Source: Sphacelaria rigidula
Lineage: Eukaryota > Phaeophyceae > Sphacelariales
Reading direction: 5' to 3'
Length of the DNA stretch: 22,905 nt
NCBI GenBank assembly: GCA_964200075.2
Contig: CAXNAA020000301.1
Coordinates: forward strand, 1-22,905
Shown here: positions 1 through 10,660 of the stretch, piece by piece
Layout: every line of letters starts with the position of its first letter
Numbering within the stretch: the first letter of the stretch is position 1
Notes under the pieces: model-generated
Database searches by the model: none
Seen by the model: only the letters and a program-made list of their open reading frames with translations
Told to the model about the DNA's origin: nothing
Position numbers and translations under genes: made by a program

Positions 1-1483
1 GTCGCTGCATTTCTTTCTTAGCGCTCTGAGTATTTGGTTTCGCATAACGTCCTTCGTCCATCATGGGGGAGTGTAGTAGACTGTACGGAATAAAGGAGTT
101 TATGCGTCTCTGCACAACCTCCAAAACTTGTTTTACACTCGTGAATAACTGAAACAGTTGCCGAGAGATATGAACGTGTGCGTTACGTTGGTACCGAAAA
201 GGTTTTAGATCAAAATCTCTACTTGCAGTGACATTCGAGGGAACGTCCGTCGTGAAAGGAGTGGCTCGACCTCCACCCTGCCCCTCCACCATCGTAGGAC
301 CACTCGGCTGTTAATCAAGCGCTACTTTTATGCACTTGTGGCCATATAATATGACAGAAATCGTCTTCATCGTACTTGTTATATTCGCTTCATTCTGGAA
401 ACAATTTTCATATTTGCACGCTTAGAATTTGTGCAGGAAAATACACGGGGAGGCAGTAAGGGAGAGGTAAACTCTGCTGTACGAGCGACCGCGGAGACCT
501 CGGCCGTGCCTTAAGACGGATTCAGCAACGGTTCCGTGATAGTGGCTGGCGATGTGTTCATAATGTCATCGTTGTTTTTCGGACCATAATCACATTCACC
601 GACGTTACCGAAACCTTAGCACGCGTTGGACCATATGCATATTTCCAACTTCACGTTAAGATCTACCTTTGTCCAGATGTGGTATAAACCCGGACGTACC
701 AGTAGAGGGTTAACGTTACCGCCGTTGCTAATTCCGGCGTTGTAACTGCTGATCGTGGCGAATAGCTCCGGGACGAGGGCATGAGTGGGGTCAAGGGTGG
801 GCACTGATTTGATTTGAGAGGGAATGGGACCGGGGGAAAGATCGGCTGATTCCTTGAGATCAAGGACGGGTCCAGAGGAAGGGGGGTTGAAAGTATACGG
901 AAACAAAGGCATGGCAGAGTGCGTAGAAAGCAGTATCGTGGCATCGTGAAACCTAGAGGAAAACGCGGAATCTGCAGGAAAACGTGGAACCACAGAGCGG
1001 ACTCGGGTGTTCTGTTTGTCGCATTGTGAATGCCCTGGCAGTGGCTGTTGCTGCCCTCGAAAATTGGCCTCTGGTCCATGAGTACGTGAAGTCATAGAAT
1101 ATCGCCTCTTCCGCAGGTGACCTACGTTCGTGTTCGGCGTGCTTGGTTAATCTTTTTATTAAAAAATACGTATTTCGACGCGATCATACTCCATTTTCCT
1201 GTGGGTATTTTGGAGATATAAGTAAACGGAGAAGGGTGGAACGAACACGACCAAGGTACCGATGTTCGATTTTTTCAAAAGGCGACCGTGTTCGCAGTTT
1301 TTCCTTTACTCGTCGCTGTCTTTTGCAGAGATTAGTTTCTAGCCCACCACATGTACAAGAGGCTCCAACAACACGATAGCCGTTTGCATTTGCTGGATTA
1401 GGTAAATGCGATCCATGTGCTTGTCGTCGCCGCACTCCCCCCTTCCTTCCTTGGCCCTTTGCTTTTCATTCCCTACCACGAAG
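1..1483. other. Upstream region, no confident exon
   Basis: No exon of the vWA gene could be placed here on the + strand, and no zinc-finger cysteine pairs or G-box motifs were seen. The last part (about 1431-1480) is strongly pyrimidine rich and reads as the 3' end of an intron leading into the first visible exon, so the missing 5' exons are probably further left. The only coding-like stretch is on the minus strand (667-1095), listed separately. Confidence 0.5.
667..1095 (-). CDS. Possible 5' exon of a divergent gene, unknown product
   Basis: On the minus strand an ATG at 1095 opens 143 codons, beginning MTSRTHGPEANFRG, that end exactly at a plausible donor (AAG|GTAGAT, read on the minus strand at 667/666). 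The frame stays open 16 codons further, to 616. The composition is mixed, rich in Pro and Ser, with no membrane segment, signal peptide or recognised motif. A second minus-strand frame is open over nearly the same interval, which weakens the case: it may simply be a stretch poor in stops. If real, it would be transcribed away from the vWA gene. I do not recognise the protein. Confidence 0.25.
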
Positions 1484-1606
1484 ACGAAGAAGGACGAGTC
1501 GGCAGTGCTTTTTGTAATAGACACGAGCGCCTCAATGAAAGAGAGATCATCCGCAGTGGAGGGACACGTGACCCTTCGTGGAGATCGCAACGTGGACTCT
1601 ACCCTG
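1484..1606 (+). CDS. vWA gene, exon 1 of those visible (MIDAS DxSxS)
   Basis: This exon encodes the first strand of the vWA domain: DESAVLFVIDTSASM, then VEGHVTLRGDR. DTSAS is the DxSxS metal-binding signature (MIDAS) that opens a vWA fold. The tail VEGHVTLRG fits the small beta insert that follows in this family. The start is set by a polypyrimidine tract (about 1431-1475) followed by an AG at 1483, giving phase 0; an AG at 1489 is an alternative two codons shorter. The donor is CTG|GTGAGG at 1607. An ATG at 1406 is in frame, but the pyrimidine tract lies between it and the domain, so I read this as an internal exon of a gene that starts upstream. Confidence 0.8.
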
Positions 1607-2449
1607 GTGAGGGCAGTAGTCGCCGGGTTCACCTCCTTGGGGGTGAGAGGTTTCTTGTTTGATCCGGCGGTTGCCTCCGGGAACGGAAGGTTGTCATACA
1701 CTTAGTACGTGGCTGGCACTGAAATCGCTTTAAGAGCTGGTCCCCGGTCCCCCCGCGGGATCAAAACAGCACAGCATCACCAGTGTGGGCTGTTTTTCTC
1801 GTGGGGATCAACTTCCGACAGTAGAAAAGCTTGATCCCATGTTTCCATCGCCTGAAAACCACAGAGGAAGAGAGGGGGAAGAACAGATATGTTCCGTAGG
1901 AGTCGGCGGGTTCCGGGATTATTGGTTCGATGATTGATATACTTGGAGTTTGAGGTAAGGCCCCTACCCCTGAAACTATGGACTGGTCCCACGGATGGGG
2001 GGGGTATGGGGTCGGCAAGCAAGCACTCAACACCTGCCCCGAGGGAAGGGCGCGCGCTGTAGGCCTTCCTCACCGCCTGCACGGGCTGGTGCACTCGTTT
2101 GCTATGACACCGTACGCTGAATGACACCACGGAAAATAATATTTCCCCCTCAGGTTCCTGAAGAGGAATACAGTGGTACGGTCGATCTGCCCCCCCTTCT
2201 TTAGTTGTCTGAATTGTAGACGAGGGTTGTTCAGCCGCTCAATGTATTTTGTTCCTTTTCATCATATATGATGCATGGCCGTCAAAGTCTGTGTACATGT
2301 TTGCCTAGCCCGCCCTTGCCCTCCATGCATGACGGATATCCCGCGTAAACATGAAGTTCCATCGATAGCTGCCATCGGTTCCCTTCCCTTTTGTATAACG
2401 AAAATTTCATGGAAATATGGGCGGATTCAAGGACACAAAGTCCAAACAG
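1607..2449 (+). other. Intron 1
   Basis: The intron runs between a GTGAGG donor and an AG at 2449. The acceptor has only a weak pyrimidine tract, so exon 2 could begin a few codons either side. Runs of C and G occur near 1750 and 1990. A short Cys-rich reading at 2275-2330 (CVHVCLARPCPPC) looks zinc-finger-like but lies after the MIDAS exon and does not fit the domain order, so it is treated as chance. Nothing else was recognised. Confidence 0.55.
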
Positions 2450-2515
2450 CTGCGCACACACACATGCTTCACGAGGCTCCAGCAGGTGCAGGCCGTCGTC
2501 GACGCCCAGCTTGAG
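2450..2515 (+). CDS. vWA gene, exon 2 (first helix of the vWA domain)
   Basis: A short exon encodes LRTHTCFTRLQQVQAVVDAQLE. The segment TRLQQVQAVVDAQLE matches the amphipathic helix that follows the MIDAS strand in this family (typically SRLxCVQAAVDxQL). The donor GAG|GTGGGT at 2516 is good and leaves phase 0, joining to GAA ATG GCC of exon 3 to give VVDAQLE-EMAKSTPHRR. The acceptor is the least certain part: AG at 2449 keeps the frame but lacks a strong pyrimidine run. The exon is too short and too poor in start codons to be found as a gene on its own. Confidence 0.75.
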
Positions 2516-3185
2516 GTGGGTGAATTTGCGTCGGCTGCGCGTTCCGATCCGTTGCGGTGTTGTCCGTGCCCGCGAATGCCATATCCCAACCCGTGCCACC
2601 GCCGTATGTTGGTGACTTCCAGTGCCAGGAATCTGTAGCGGATAGTTGTGCGAGCTTTTGCCGGGTCATTGTTGGGGTACTGTATACAGTTGTGGATCAA
2701 GGTCAAGGGGGATTTGCCGGGGATGATTCACGGAGACTCTCGCATAGGCTTTGCTAAAGCGGACAGATCATGCTCAATTGAACGCTGAACAAAGCAAACA
2801 CGGCACACAACAGCGAAGAAAACAACTCCCGCCAGAAACGAAATTCAGCAGCTTCTGGAAACAAAGAGAGACAAAACAGACTTTTCAAATGGAAACCCGA
2901 CATGAGAAGCTCAACGAACCGCTTCCCAGCTCATTGAAAATACATAGCCGAAACCCCACAACATGCAGCAATAATATGGACGCACCGAGAAATCTAGTCG
3001 CCAAGATGCCCCCACCCCGGCTTCATCACAACCCACTCTTCCATTTGACATTCCACCCCCCGGGACTCCCCGTGAAGTCACCGGCAATAACGCAACACAC
3101 CCATAGCGCACTATCCAACCGAACGAACGAAACACCGTACCTTGCCTCCTCCCGCCGTGGTCATCTCCGCCGCCCGTAAACGCAG

Positions 3186-3473
3186 GAAATGGCCAAGTCC
3201 ACCCCACACAGACGTGCTGGAATCATGAGCTTCGACATGTCGCTGTCTCTCATAGGAGACGGCTTGTCGTTGTCTGCCAATACATACTCTCGCTCGGTGA
3301 GCGGCACAGATCTGTTCGACATGGCGGCCTTGCGGCAGGCAGGACGGCGCTGTCCGATTTCGAGGCCCGTCTCTGAGACGCGTGGGCGGCTGTCTGAATT
3401 GTTGTTTGATCTAATGGCTCGCGGGACCACGGCACTCGGTCCTGCTGTTGTTTCTGGTATCTCCATGTTGAAG
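3186..3473 (+). CDS. vWA gene, exon 3 (central vWA domain, MIDAS Thr)
   Basis: This exon of 96 codons opens with EMAKSTPHRRAGIMSFDMSL, continuing to SLIGDG, the second strand and hairpin of the vWA fold (family pattern RVGIVxFxxxVxxxGDG). Near the end LMARGTTALGPAVVSGISML carries the MIDAS threonine in the GTTALGPA loop and the helix after it. Acceptor: AAACGCAG at 3185. Donor: AAG|GTACGT at 3474, close to consensus. Both ends are phase 0. A stretch around SRPVSETRGRLSELLFDLMA supplies the helix before the threonine loop. The overlapping minus-strand readings are shadows of this exon. Confidence 0.9.
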
Positions 3474-3882
3474 GTACGTATGCGGTATATCATTTTAGTT
3501 TGTAGGAGTCTGGCTTGTTGTGCCGATTGACCGAGTGACTGATCGATTTTCGCTTACTTCCTGGTTCGGGAAAAGTCTAGTGTGTCTATGTTCCACCCTG
3601 GGTACATATATGTGTGACTACGGCTGGCTAATTTCGTGGTGGGTCAGTTGATACGCGACGATATTGCATCTACGATGTGAACAAGAACACGACCGGATAA
3701 AATCGTGGATGATGAGTTGATATACCGCCGTCAATTATTAAGGTCGTCAATCAAGGCCGCGAAACAGGTGATAAATTGAAACGCTTCGATCCATCCCAAC
3801 TCCGGGTGACGCCCCCTCCCGCTCAGCGCCCCCGACTTTTCCCCCCCCCGCCGCATACTTCCCGACCGTTGAACGTCGGCAG

Positions 3883-4020
3883 GGGAGCGGACGACCCGGG
3901 TCCCGCATGGTGTTGTGTACAGACGGGATGGCAAACAACGGAGTCGGAACGTTGAATGGTCTCAAGACCGACAAGGAAAGATCCGCCGCAGAGTCATTCT
4001 ACGAGAGCTTGGGCCACGAG
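3883..4020 (+). CDS. vWA gene, exon 4 (MIDAS Asp, CTDG)
   Basis: The exon encodes GSGRPGSRMVLCTDGMANNG, then VGTLNGLKTDKERSAAESFYESLGHE. VLCTDGMANNGVG is the fourth vWA strand with the third MIDAS residue (Asp of TDG). FYESLGHE begins the next helix. The acceptor is GTCGGCAG at 3882 behind a long C-rich run. The donor is GAG|GTCGGT at 4021, with an unusual C at +3 but G at +5. This donor is preferred because the join to exon 5 gives FYESLGHE-AAASGIAVDVV, which aligns without a gap to the family pattern FYxxxGxxAxxxGVxVxV. Phase 0 at both ends. Confidence 0.85.
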
Positions 4021-4380
4021 GTCGGTGTTCTGGGAAACGATGTTGACTTCGTGTGTGGGGTCGCGGGGCTCTCGTGTTCCCTTTTCGCTGTCATCGAAAT
4101 GTTGGTAATTCCAAGAGGTTGGAACCAACGGGTTTCTAACTTGTTTTAACACTGGTTCAAAATTCTCCCTGGTTCACGTCCCAAGTCACCCGTTCGTAGG
4201 ATTGTTCTTGTTCCGTTTGCAGTTTGACCCAGTAAACGACACTCAAACTTCGATGTTGGACGGTCGGTCTTGAATATTCTCGTTCCATTTCCCAGTATTG
4301 GGCAGTTATTATGTCATTCTCGGTATCCGATGTTCGTATTATGCTGTCAACTCCCCGCCTCCCTTCCAATGAGCGAATAA

Positions 4381-4555
4381 TCCACGGTTAGGACAAATAA
4401 TGATTTGTCAGGAAATTACTTGTGATGAATGAATCCCCATGACTCATTTCAGCGTTACAACCCAGGTACACGCAGCCCAGACACGTGGAATNNNNNNNNN
4501 NAAGAAATCGTGAATTTGGTGATTTTGAGTCGTGATGATTTGTCCTAACCGTGGA
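4381..4555. repeat. 18-bp perfect inverted repeat around the N gap
   Basis: The left arm tccacggttaggacaaat (4381-4398) is the exact reverse complement of atttgtcctaaccgtgga (4538-4555). The arms are separated by about 140 bases that include the Ns at 4492-4501. A small hairpin sits at the inner edge of the left arm (acaaat-aatg-atttgt, 4393-4408). This could be the terminal repeat of a small MITE-like or foldback element, with the assembly broken inside it because of the hairpin. Confidence 0.6.
4492..4501. other. Assembly gap (10 N)
   Basis: Ten consecutive Ns mark a join of unknown real length between contigs. It falls within the loop of the 18-bp inverted repeat and inside intron 4 of the vWA gene. 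Confidence 0.99.
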
Positions 4556-5544
4556 ATAGTCTCAACAGACTATAACTCATCTGTCTACCCGTATGTACCT
4601 AACAACGTAGAAGCGAGTGCTTCATCAGGATTCCGCAGTCCGATTTCGATCGATAATTTTTGCCAATCATATCCTTACACTTTAAAGGACAGAAAACACA
4701 TCCTCTTAAAATCAATGACCATTTCTGGCAATTTCCGAACCACGATATCCGCACGTTCTGGCAGTTTGACCCCCGAGGAAGGGTGGAATGTTGGATGCTG
4801 AATACGAATATTTAATTTTCGACAATAGGGTATTAGCCGGAGAGTCGATAGCACAAGATGTCGCGCCATATTCGTTTGGGGCCCGGTCCGATATCCAAGC
4901 ATCAAGTGGTCATGACGGCGGGAGATATGTTCAGTGTACCACCACCCGGGTGCACACTCAACAACACGTGGCAAGGCCGTCAACATCACCGCCATGCGGC
5001 TTCCACGTGGACGTGCACTGCACCATGACAGCTGTCTACTGCGTGCCGTGAAGCAGGGCTTGCCTGACGTCATTCTCACTGGATCATCGCTGCCACTGCT
5101 GTCGAGTGTTGGTACTGTATTTGCTACTATTTGCTTATCTATTTATCACACTATCGCAATGCGGCGCACATTGCCGCAGGACAGCATATATCACCCGTAC
5201 GTGTAATGCCATCCCCAAAACAACACCCTGGGATGATACGTTTTCGGCTACATTCTGTACAGTAGTACTAGTGCCTATATTATGGTACCGGAGTACGTGG
5301 TACAGTCAACCTTGCTGAATACCCCGCCCACCCCGTGGTGAGGCACCCACGAGGCAGTGTATTACCCGTGGCTGCCTCAGGAAGTGGCGATACCAGATAA
5401 ATAAGCAACCTTATCGGAGGCTGTCATCCAAGTTCAAGATAATTAGTAGGCTTCGTGCCGAAAAATCTTAGCAGGATGCAGCTCATCCTTCATGCGACTC
5501 GCCGAACACACCACGGTGCTTCGCGCTTGGTGATTGAGTGCGAG

Positions 5545-5646
5545 CCTGGCCCTGCGAAAACCCGGCGTGCTCCGTCCCGCCCTTGTAGGGATGCGAGGTC
5601 AAAGGTCCGATGACTATGGCATGCATGATCATGAGTACACCACCCC
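5545..5646 (+). repeat. Dispersed repeat R1, reference copy
   Basis: A block of about 100 bp with two halves. The first half, around cccggcgtgctccgtcccg (5561-5579), recurs in the same orientation at 22846-22890. The second half, 5584-5642, recurs in reverse orientation at 22775-22831. A 33-bp part (5614-5646, beginning ctatggcatgcatgatcatg) recurs exactly at 20149-20181. The unit contains the palindrome catgatcatg. In the minus-strand reading it gives peptides such as LQGRDGARRVFAG, which I associate with repeat-derived predictions in brown algae; that association is memory, not a search. Confidence 0.75.
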
Positions 5647-7119
5647 CAGTCACAAGTAGTCACCAGGGGGGGGTGCATAACGCTGTTAGCATACGGTAGA
5701 ACTGGTCGTAAATACTCGACAACCGTCGTTAGGACTTGCTGCTGGTTTGGATATTATTTCCACATTCAAACAGACAAGCGTCGGCGCTCTCGATGCGAGC
5801 ACGCAATATATGGTACGCATTGTCTGTCGACAATAGCAAACAGATCAGCCAGGGAAGTGGATATCTTTCCGGGCGTTAAATAAATAGATTCAGGCAGGCA
5901 GTGGTGAGTGTGGCGGCCGTGGGCGTGTGGTATCCCGGGGTCTCTTTACAAGCGAAGAACTGAATTGGAGCATGGTATATATACGCACTACACACTTTGC
6001 GCTCTCGGATGGAATTACCTGCGGCGTAGCACGTATATTTGATGTTACCATTTTACAAATCATTGCCGTCTACTCCATCCTAAGCACTACTGTATATAGT
6101 AGCTTCCAGCTAAACCAGTCTTTTCTGTCATTTGTTTATACTTGGCGATCTGCAATAGTTTTTCGTGTGCCACCGCTGATACCAGTGACTGTTTGATCCC
6201 AAAATTCGAGGATCGGAAGATGCTGGGCATCTGCCCCACACGCCAAAACAAAAATTGTCTCTGTACGCAATCTTGAACAACTTACGGGCTGACGGGTCCC
6301 TCGGAGTCCTGCAACTACCCAGCCCCAGGGTCTGACTCTTGCGTATTTTTGCTCGATAATCCCGACCGTTCCCGTGAACGTACGTAAAGGATTTTGTTGA
6401 ATTTCTACTTATTCATTGCGCTAGACCGACACGCTGTGTTTGTCACACAAGTGACTGTAGATAACACCCCCTGATCCTTGCGTCCTTGCTCTGTATCATC
6501 CCGGCAACACCAGCTTGAGGATTGTGTCCTGAGTACCACCAGCTTCTCTTTCAAACATCTGTTGATGCTAGGATTGTCGAGTGCTACGGAGGAATACTAC
6601 AAGAGAAAACCAGAAAAATATCCCACAACGAAAACCGCCCAACCGAGCTCTATCAATTCACCGGTGGGGATTCATGAATCCCGGCATCTCACCTGAATAA
6701 ATTCACAGGCCCTTATTCAATGCGGTAAAGCCGAAAGTAACTCTTTTTTGGACCAACAATGGTCAATAACACCGACTGCCAATTCACCCCGAAATTGTTC
6801 AATATTGAGCGCAAAGAGGATTTTTGTTCCGAAACGTAGAGCGAATGCCTAGTACCTCTCGATCCCCAAACTTCGGAATCAAACGTTCACTAGGATGAGC
6901 AGTGGCACGCGACAAAGTATCGAACATCGCCCCCTACGAGGAAGTATTTCAATATCTCCTCATTCGGCTGGAAACTACCCTATAAGTGGTGACGCGCACA
7001 AGTCGTGTAGATGATACGTTAGCTGATCGTCCCGATTAGTTTCCCCGTCAACATGATCAAACGTCATTAAAAGTGCCCGAGTGAGGAATATCCGCGGAGG
7101 ATTTACCTCTTGCCTGTCG

Positions 7120-9070
7120 ATACCCTAGCTCCCCTGGAATACTGAGTATTTTCAATGATCTCACCCTGGCAGTCGAAATACAATACCCGGTATTTCGGGA
7201 GACGAGAAATCGAGGTACCCTAGGATATTGATACCTTCCGGAATTCTGTCACCTTGTTACGCCGGAAACCGAATTTTATCGACGATAACCTGGGTGTCCT
7301 CACGGACTCGGAATCTTCGGACTTGATACCGTGCGTACGTATCATGGAATAGTGAGGACTCTCGAAAGGCGACATCCTGGGTGCGCGGAGCACTCAGTAC
7401 TCGCACTCAGTTCATACCCTCTCGTACTCAATTGTCCTGGGAGGTTTGCAGTATCGTCCAATCTCAATTCGATGTATCATGATAACTATCTTGGATATCC
7501 ATCTAGGATGTCAAACCTACCTGAGGCGTCCATATGATCATATCTCAGATTGACATCTATCTGGAATACGCGTATATATCATCGATTTCGATTTTCCCTC
7601 TAGTGTTACGGTACGTGCCTGTTCTGCGTTGTCTTTGGCCCGATGCTCCTTCTTCTTCCTTCTGTTCTTTCTTTGTGTTTCTATATCTTTTTCGTCTCCC
7701 TTTGTCTCCCTCTCTCCCCCCTCCTCCCCTCTCTTCTCGTTCCTTTCCTTTCGGGTTCACGCTTTTTGTTTTTTTCCTTCCTTGCCGAGTTAGTGCTTGT
7801 CGATGAAAATTCCAGCCGGAATAATGTGACCCTCGGGCAGAACGTCCTGAATGGATATTCTAGGTGGATCTATAATACCAAGCGAGTATTTCGGGGGGTG
7901 TGAAATGCCTTCTGGATACCCCAAGTGGATGTGAGCATCTCAGACGTTAAGATACCCCCGATGAGTATCTCTGTCGCCAGATGTATATCCCCGATGTATA
8001 TCCCAGATGGACAATTATAAGTCAGATGAATATCTCAGACGCGTATCACAGATGTATGCCGTAGATGGGTGTATTGAATGATGCCCCAAATGGATATTCA
8101 CATCCTACACATGGGAATCTCAGATAATGTTTGACCCAAATGCTATCTGAGATGGGTGTCTCAAATCGATATGTATTATCAAACGGGCATCTCAAAGGGA
8201 TAGACGTGTCCGAGATGATCGCTGGACAATGAAGTAGCATCGTGGTATTTTTGGTAGTACACCTCCTTCGTAGCCTCGAGTACTAAGTGTTTTTGGTAGC
8301 TCGGCGTACGCCCTGGAGTACCGAGTACGCCACATGCCGTGAAAGCACAGAGTACGCCGAGGAACGTACCCTACCCCAAACACATCAACGATTTATACTT
8401 GAACATAAGAACACCTGAAAACCGTTTGGCTAGCGTGGTACATGTCAACCTGGCCGCCAAGTTCAGGCGTTTCTCTTTTTTCGGGCATTTGTCGTCAAAT
8501 TTAAAGTATTCTGGGGTGTTCATACTCTGATAAGTATGGAATACCGGGTATTTTGCGGCATCTATACTCTCAGTACCCGGGAATGCAAAGTTCTTGCTAT
8601 CGTTGATACGCTCCCTTGATGTAGGCTACCACACCAAGGTATCGTGAGGGGCGAGTAGGCTAGGCTACTCATGGTACTCAGGGCTTTCGATTGTCAGTAC
8701 CATGGGTTCGCTGAAGTGGTGCCACGGTCGGGATGCACCTTTTTCGCCAAAGGTTGTCTGAGGTTGCACGCTTGGGGTCTAGATGCTCGCCATCGATATG
8801 CTCCTTATGTTAGAAGCCTGGGTTTGTTTTTTGCACTCCTACCGTGGCACTACCCATTGTTGAATCATGGCGGTCGGTGCCTTGGATGTCCGGGACACTC
8901 AGTGTGTTAACCCAATGTGTCGGGGACCATACCCGGTATTTCGGGGGGGGGGTGCTCAAGGTGTCCTGAGATATTCAGTATTTCCGGGCAGCCGTCACTC
9001 TGAGTACCCTGGAATGCCAAGTCTTTTGAACTCATCATATCCTGCATACCCTAGAGTAGTGGCTGCGTCG
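7120..9070. repeat. Decayed satellite-like zone inside intron 4
   Basis: Two loose motifs recur at irregular spacing. From about 7480 to 8240 variants of cagatg-n-tatctc (for example cagatgtatatccc, gatgagtatctctg, cagatgaatatctcag) recur every 15-25 bp. From about 7120-7300 and 8260-9060, variants of a GAGTACC / ATACCCGGTATTTCGGG motif recur (7187-7200, 8551-8557, 8928-8945, 9001-9012). No clean period survives. It is best read as old, heavily mutated tandem arrays, interrupted by a pyrimidine-rich insertion at 7625-7790. Confidence 0.55.
7625..7790 (+). repeat. Pyrimidine-rich tract
   Basis: About 165 bp are almost entirely C and T on the + strand (ctccttcttcttccttctg and similar). It gives artificial open frames on both strands, Leu/Phe/Ser-rich on plus and Glu/Arg/Lys-rich on minus. 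It interrupts the decayed satellite zone and may be an insertion. Confidence 0.7.
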
Positions 9071-9129
9071 AATCACCCCGGGCTACGTACCACACCCAAA
9101 TCATCAATAACATATGTTGCTGGCTAGTT

Positions 9130-10660
9130 CGAGTAAAACAGCATCAGCACTCCGTTTAAAACAACAATATGCCATCCGTCCACTATTACTTTTATGGAGA
9201 AAACACTGTGCAGAAACAAAGTATCGAATATTCAGCCCGACCGCAGCGAGTTAGGAATGGACTCCTGGATTTGACTCACCCCGAACGGTTCACGAATAAA
9301 ACACACGTAAAAAACGACGTGATCACACTCTTCGGTCAGAGCTTTGCCCGCCTCTATATTGCAAATGTTGTTTTCTTCCTTTTACTAGGCGACAGCTGCA
9401 TTACTGCGCCATGATTTTTCTATGGCGACGCCACATATACTGCCACTTTCTGAATAGCGCAACACAAAGTCAAACAATGTGCGTTGTGCACAGCACTTTT
9501 GAGACCACGCCGTTCCAATATGTTTGTCAGCTTATTTCGCGCTTTATCGGGGGTTTCATTGCCTACGTTTCGTTCGGTATCATATGGGAAATTACTGGAA
9601 AGCAAGTACCGCTTTTTTGTATTTGTCGCAAGCGATGGCTATGGGCGTAGTAACTTTGCACCACCGGAACGTTTGACGTACTAAAACGCCGACGCAAAAC
9701 GCACCCTTTGCTGTCGGTTCGGTGCAATGCTGGCGGTCGAGTGGTTTCTGTTCAAACGGCGTGGTAAAATGGAAATTTGTATGGGGAACGAGGGTGTACT
9801 AAAGACGGACGTCAACCTCAGACAGGTTTTCATTTTTTTCATGTTCTTACTATTGACTCCTCACCGCCGTCAGGATGAGTTCGTGGTCTCAAGGGAACTA
9901 CCCATCTCTCCCTCGGCACTCGCATTGCATTTTGGTATCGCGGATAGGGTAATGACTAACACTTCCACACCGCTTCGGTTGTCTTGAAACAAACTCAGGC
10001 GAATAAACTCATATTTGCTACTCACGCCCTCACGCTTTCAATGACGCAAAAATCAAATCCCGTCAAGAAAACAGCCAAAGTAGACACATCTTCCGCGAAT
10101 CGAATCTCCGTTTTCCCCACCGTGATGTTGTCAGTTGTACCATTGCTAGGGGACCACCGGGCATGGACTGAAAGGTTTCCGTCGGCGCGAGAAACAACTG
10201 CGGTCGCAGAGCTGAGCGCAGACTCGGTATCGTACTTGATATTTGTGCAGGACCGTGTTTTCTTCTTCTTTCAAAATATGAATATTGTTCTCTCTCATTC
10301 CACGGGACGCATCCGTGATTTCCAGGGATCAATTCATCTCTTCTCCGGTACACGACTTGTGCTTTGACGTGGGGGATTGGATGGCTGTCACGTTCTCATG
10401 ATTACACCGATGGGAATCATTGACGTTTCAGGGAACACCAGAAGGCATCTGCCGGCATCGAACCCTCACGTTTCCGACCTATTCGTGTCACTTGTGTTAT
10501 TTCCCTATCGTTCGGGGCGAGAGGCACGCGGCAGTATTGCAATACATATAACTCAAGAGTTCAAAGTACTTGAGACAGGAGAGGGAGAGTTTGTACCTAC
10601 AACGTTTACGTTCGGGATGATTCTCAACCCTGAGACAGGCATTCAATGATTCGGTTACAG
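9130..10660 (+). other. Intronic stretch with consecutive unrecognised open frames
   Basis: Open frames on the + strand follow each other almost without a gap (9169-9414, 9411-9650, 9727-9987, 9984-10367, 10377-10649). They change frame at each step and are 79-127 codons long. None shows a recognisable domain. The last contains MITPMGIIDVSGNTRRHLPA and ends before a TGA at 10647. Possible explanations are a decayed inserted gene with several frameshifts or chance openness. Codon use does not clearly match the vWA exons. I do not call a gene here. Confidence 0.25.

Noticed and set aside
2275-2330. Cys-rich reading resembling a zinc finger
   Set aside because: It falls between the MIDAS exon and the next vWA helix, where no finger is expected, and it has no good splice signals.
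2751-3179. 142-codon + strand open frame just before exon 3
   Set aside because: It lies wholly in intron 2, is Thr/Asn/His/Pro rich without motif, and exon 2 joins to exon 3 without a missing segment.
7557-7806. Arg/Glu-rich minus and Phe/Ser/Leu-rich plus frames
   Set aside because: They are produced by a pyrimidine-rich tract, not a coding sequence.
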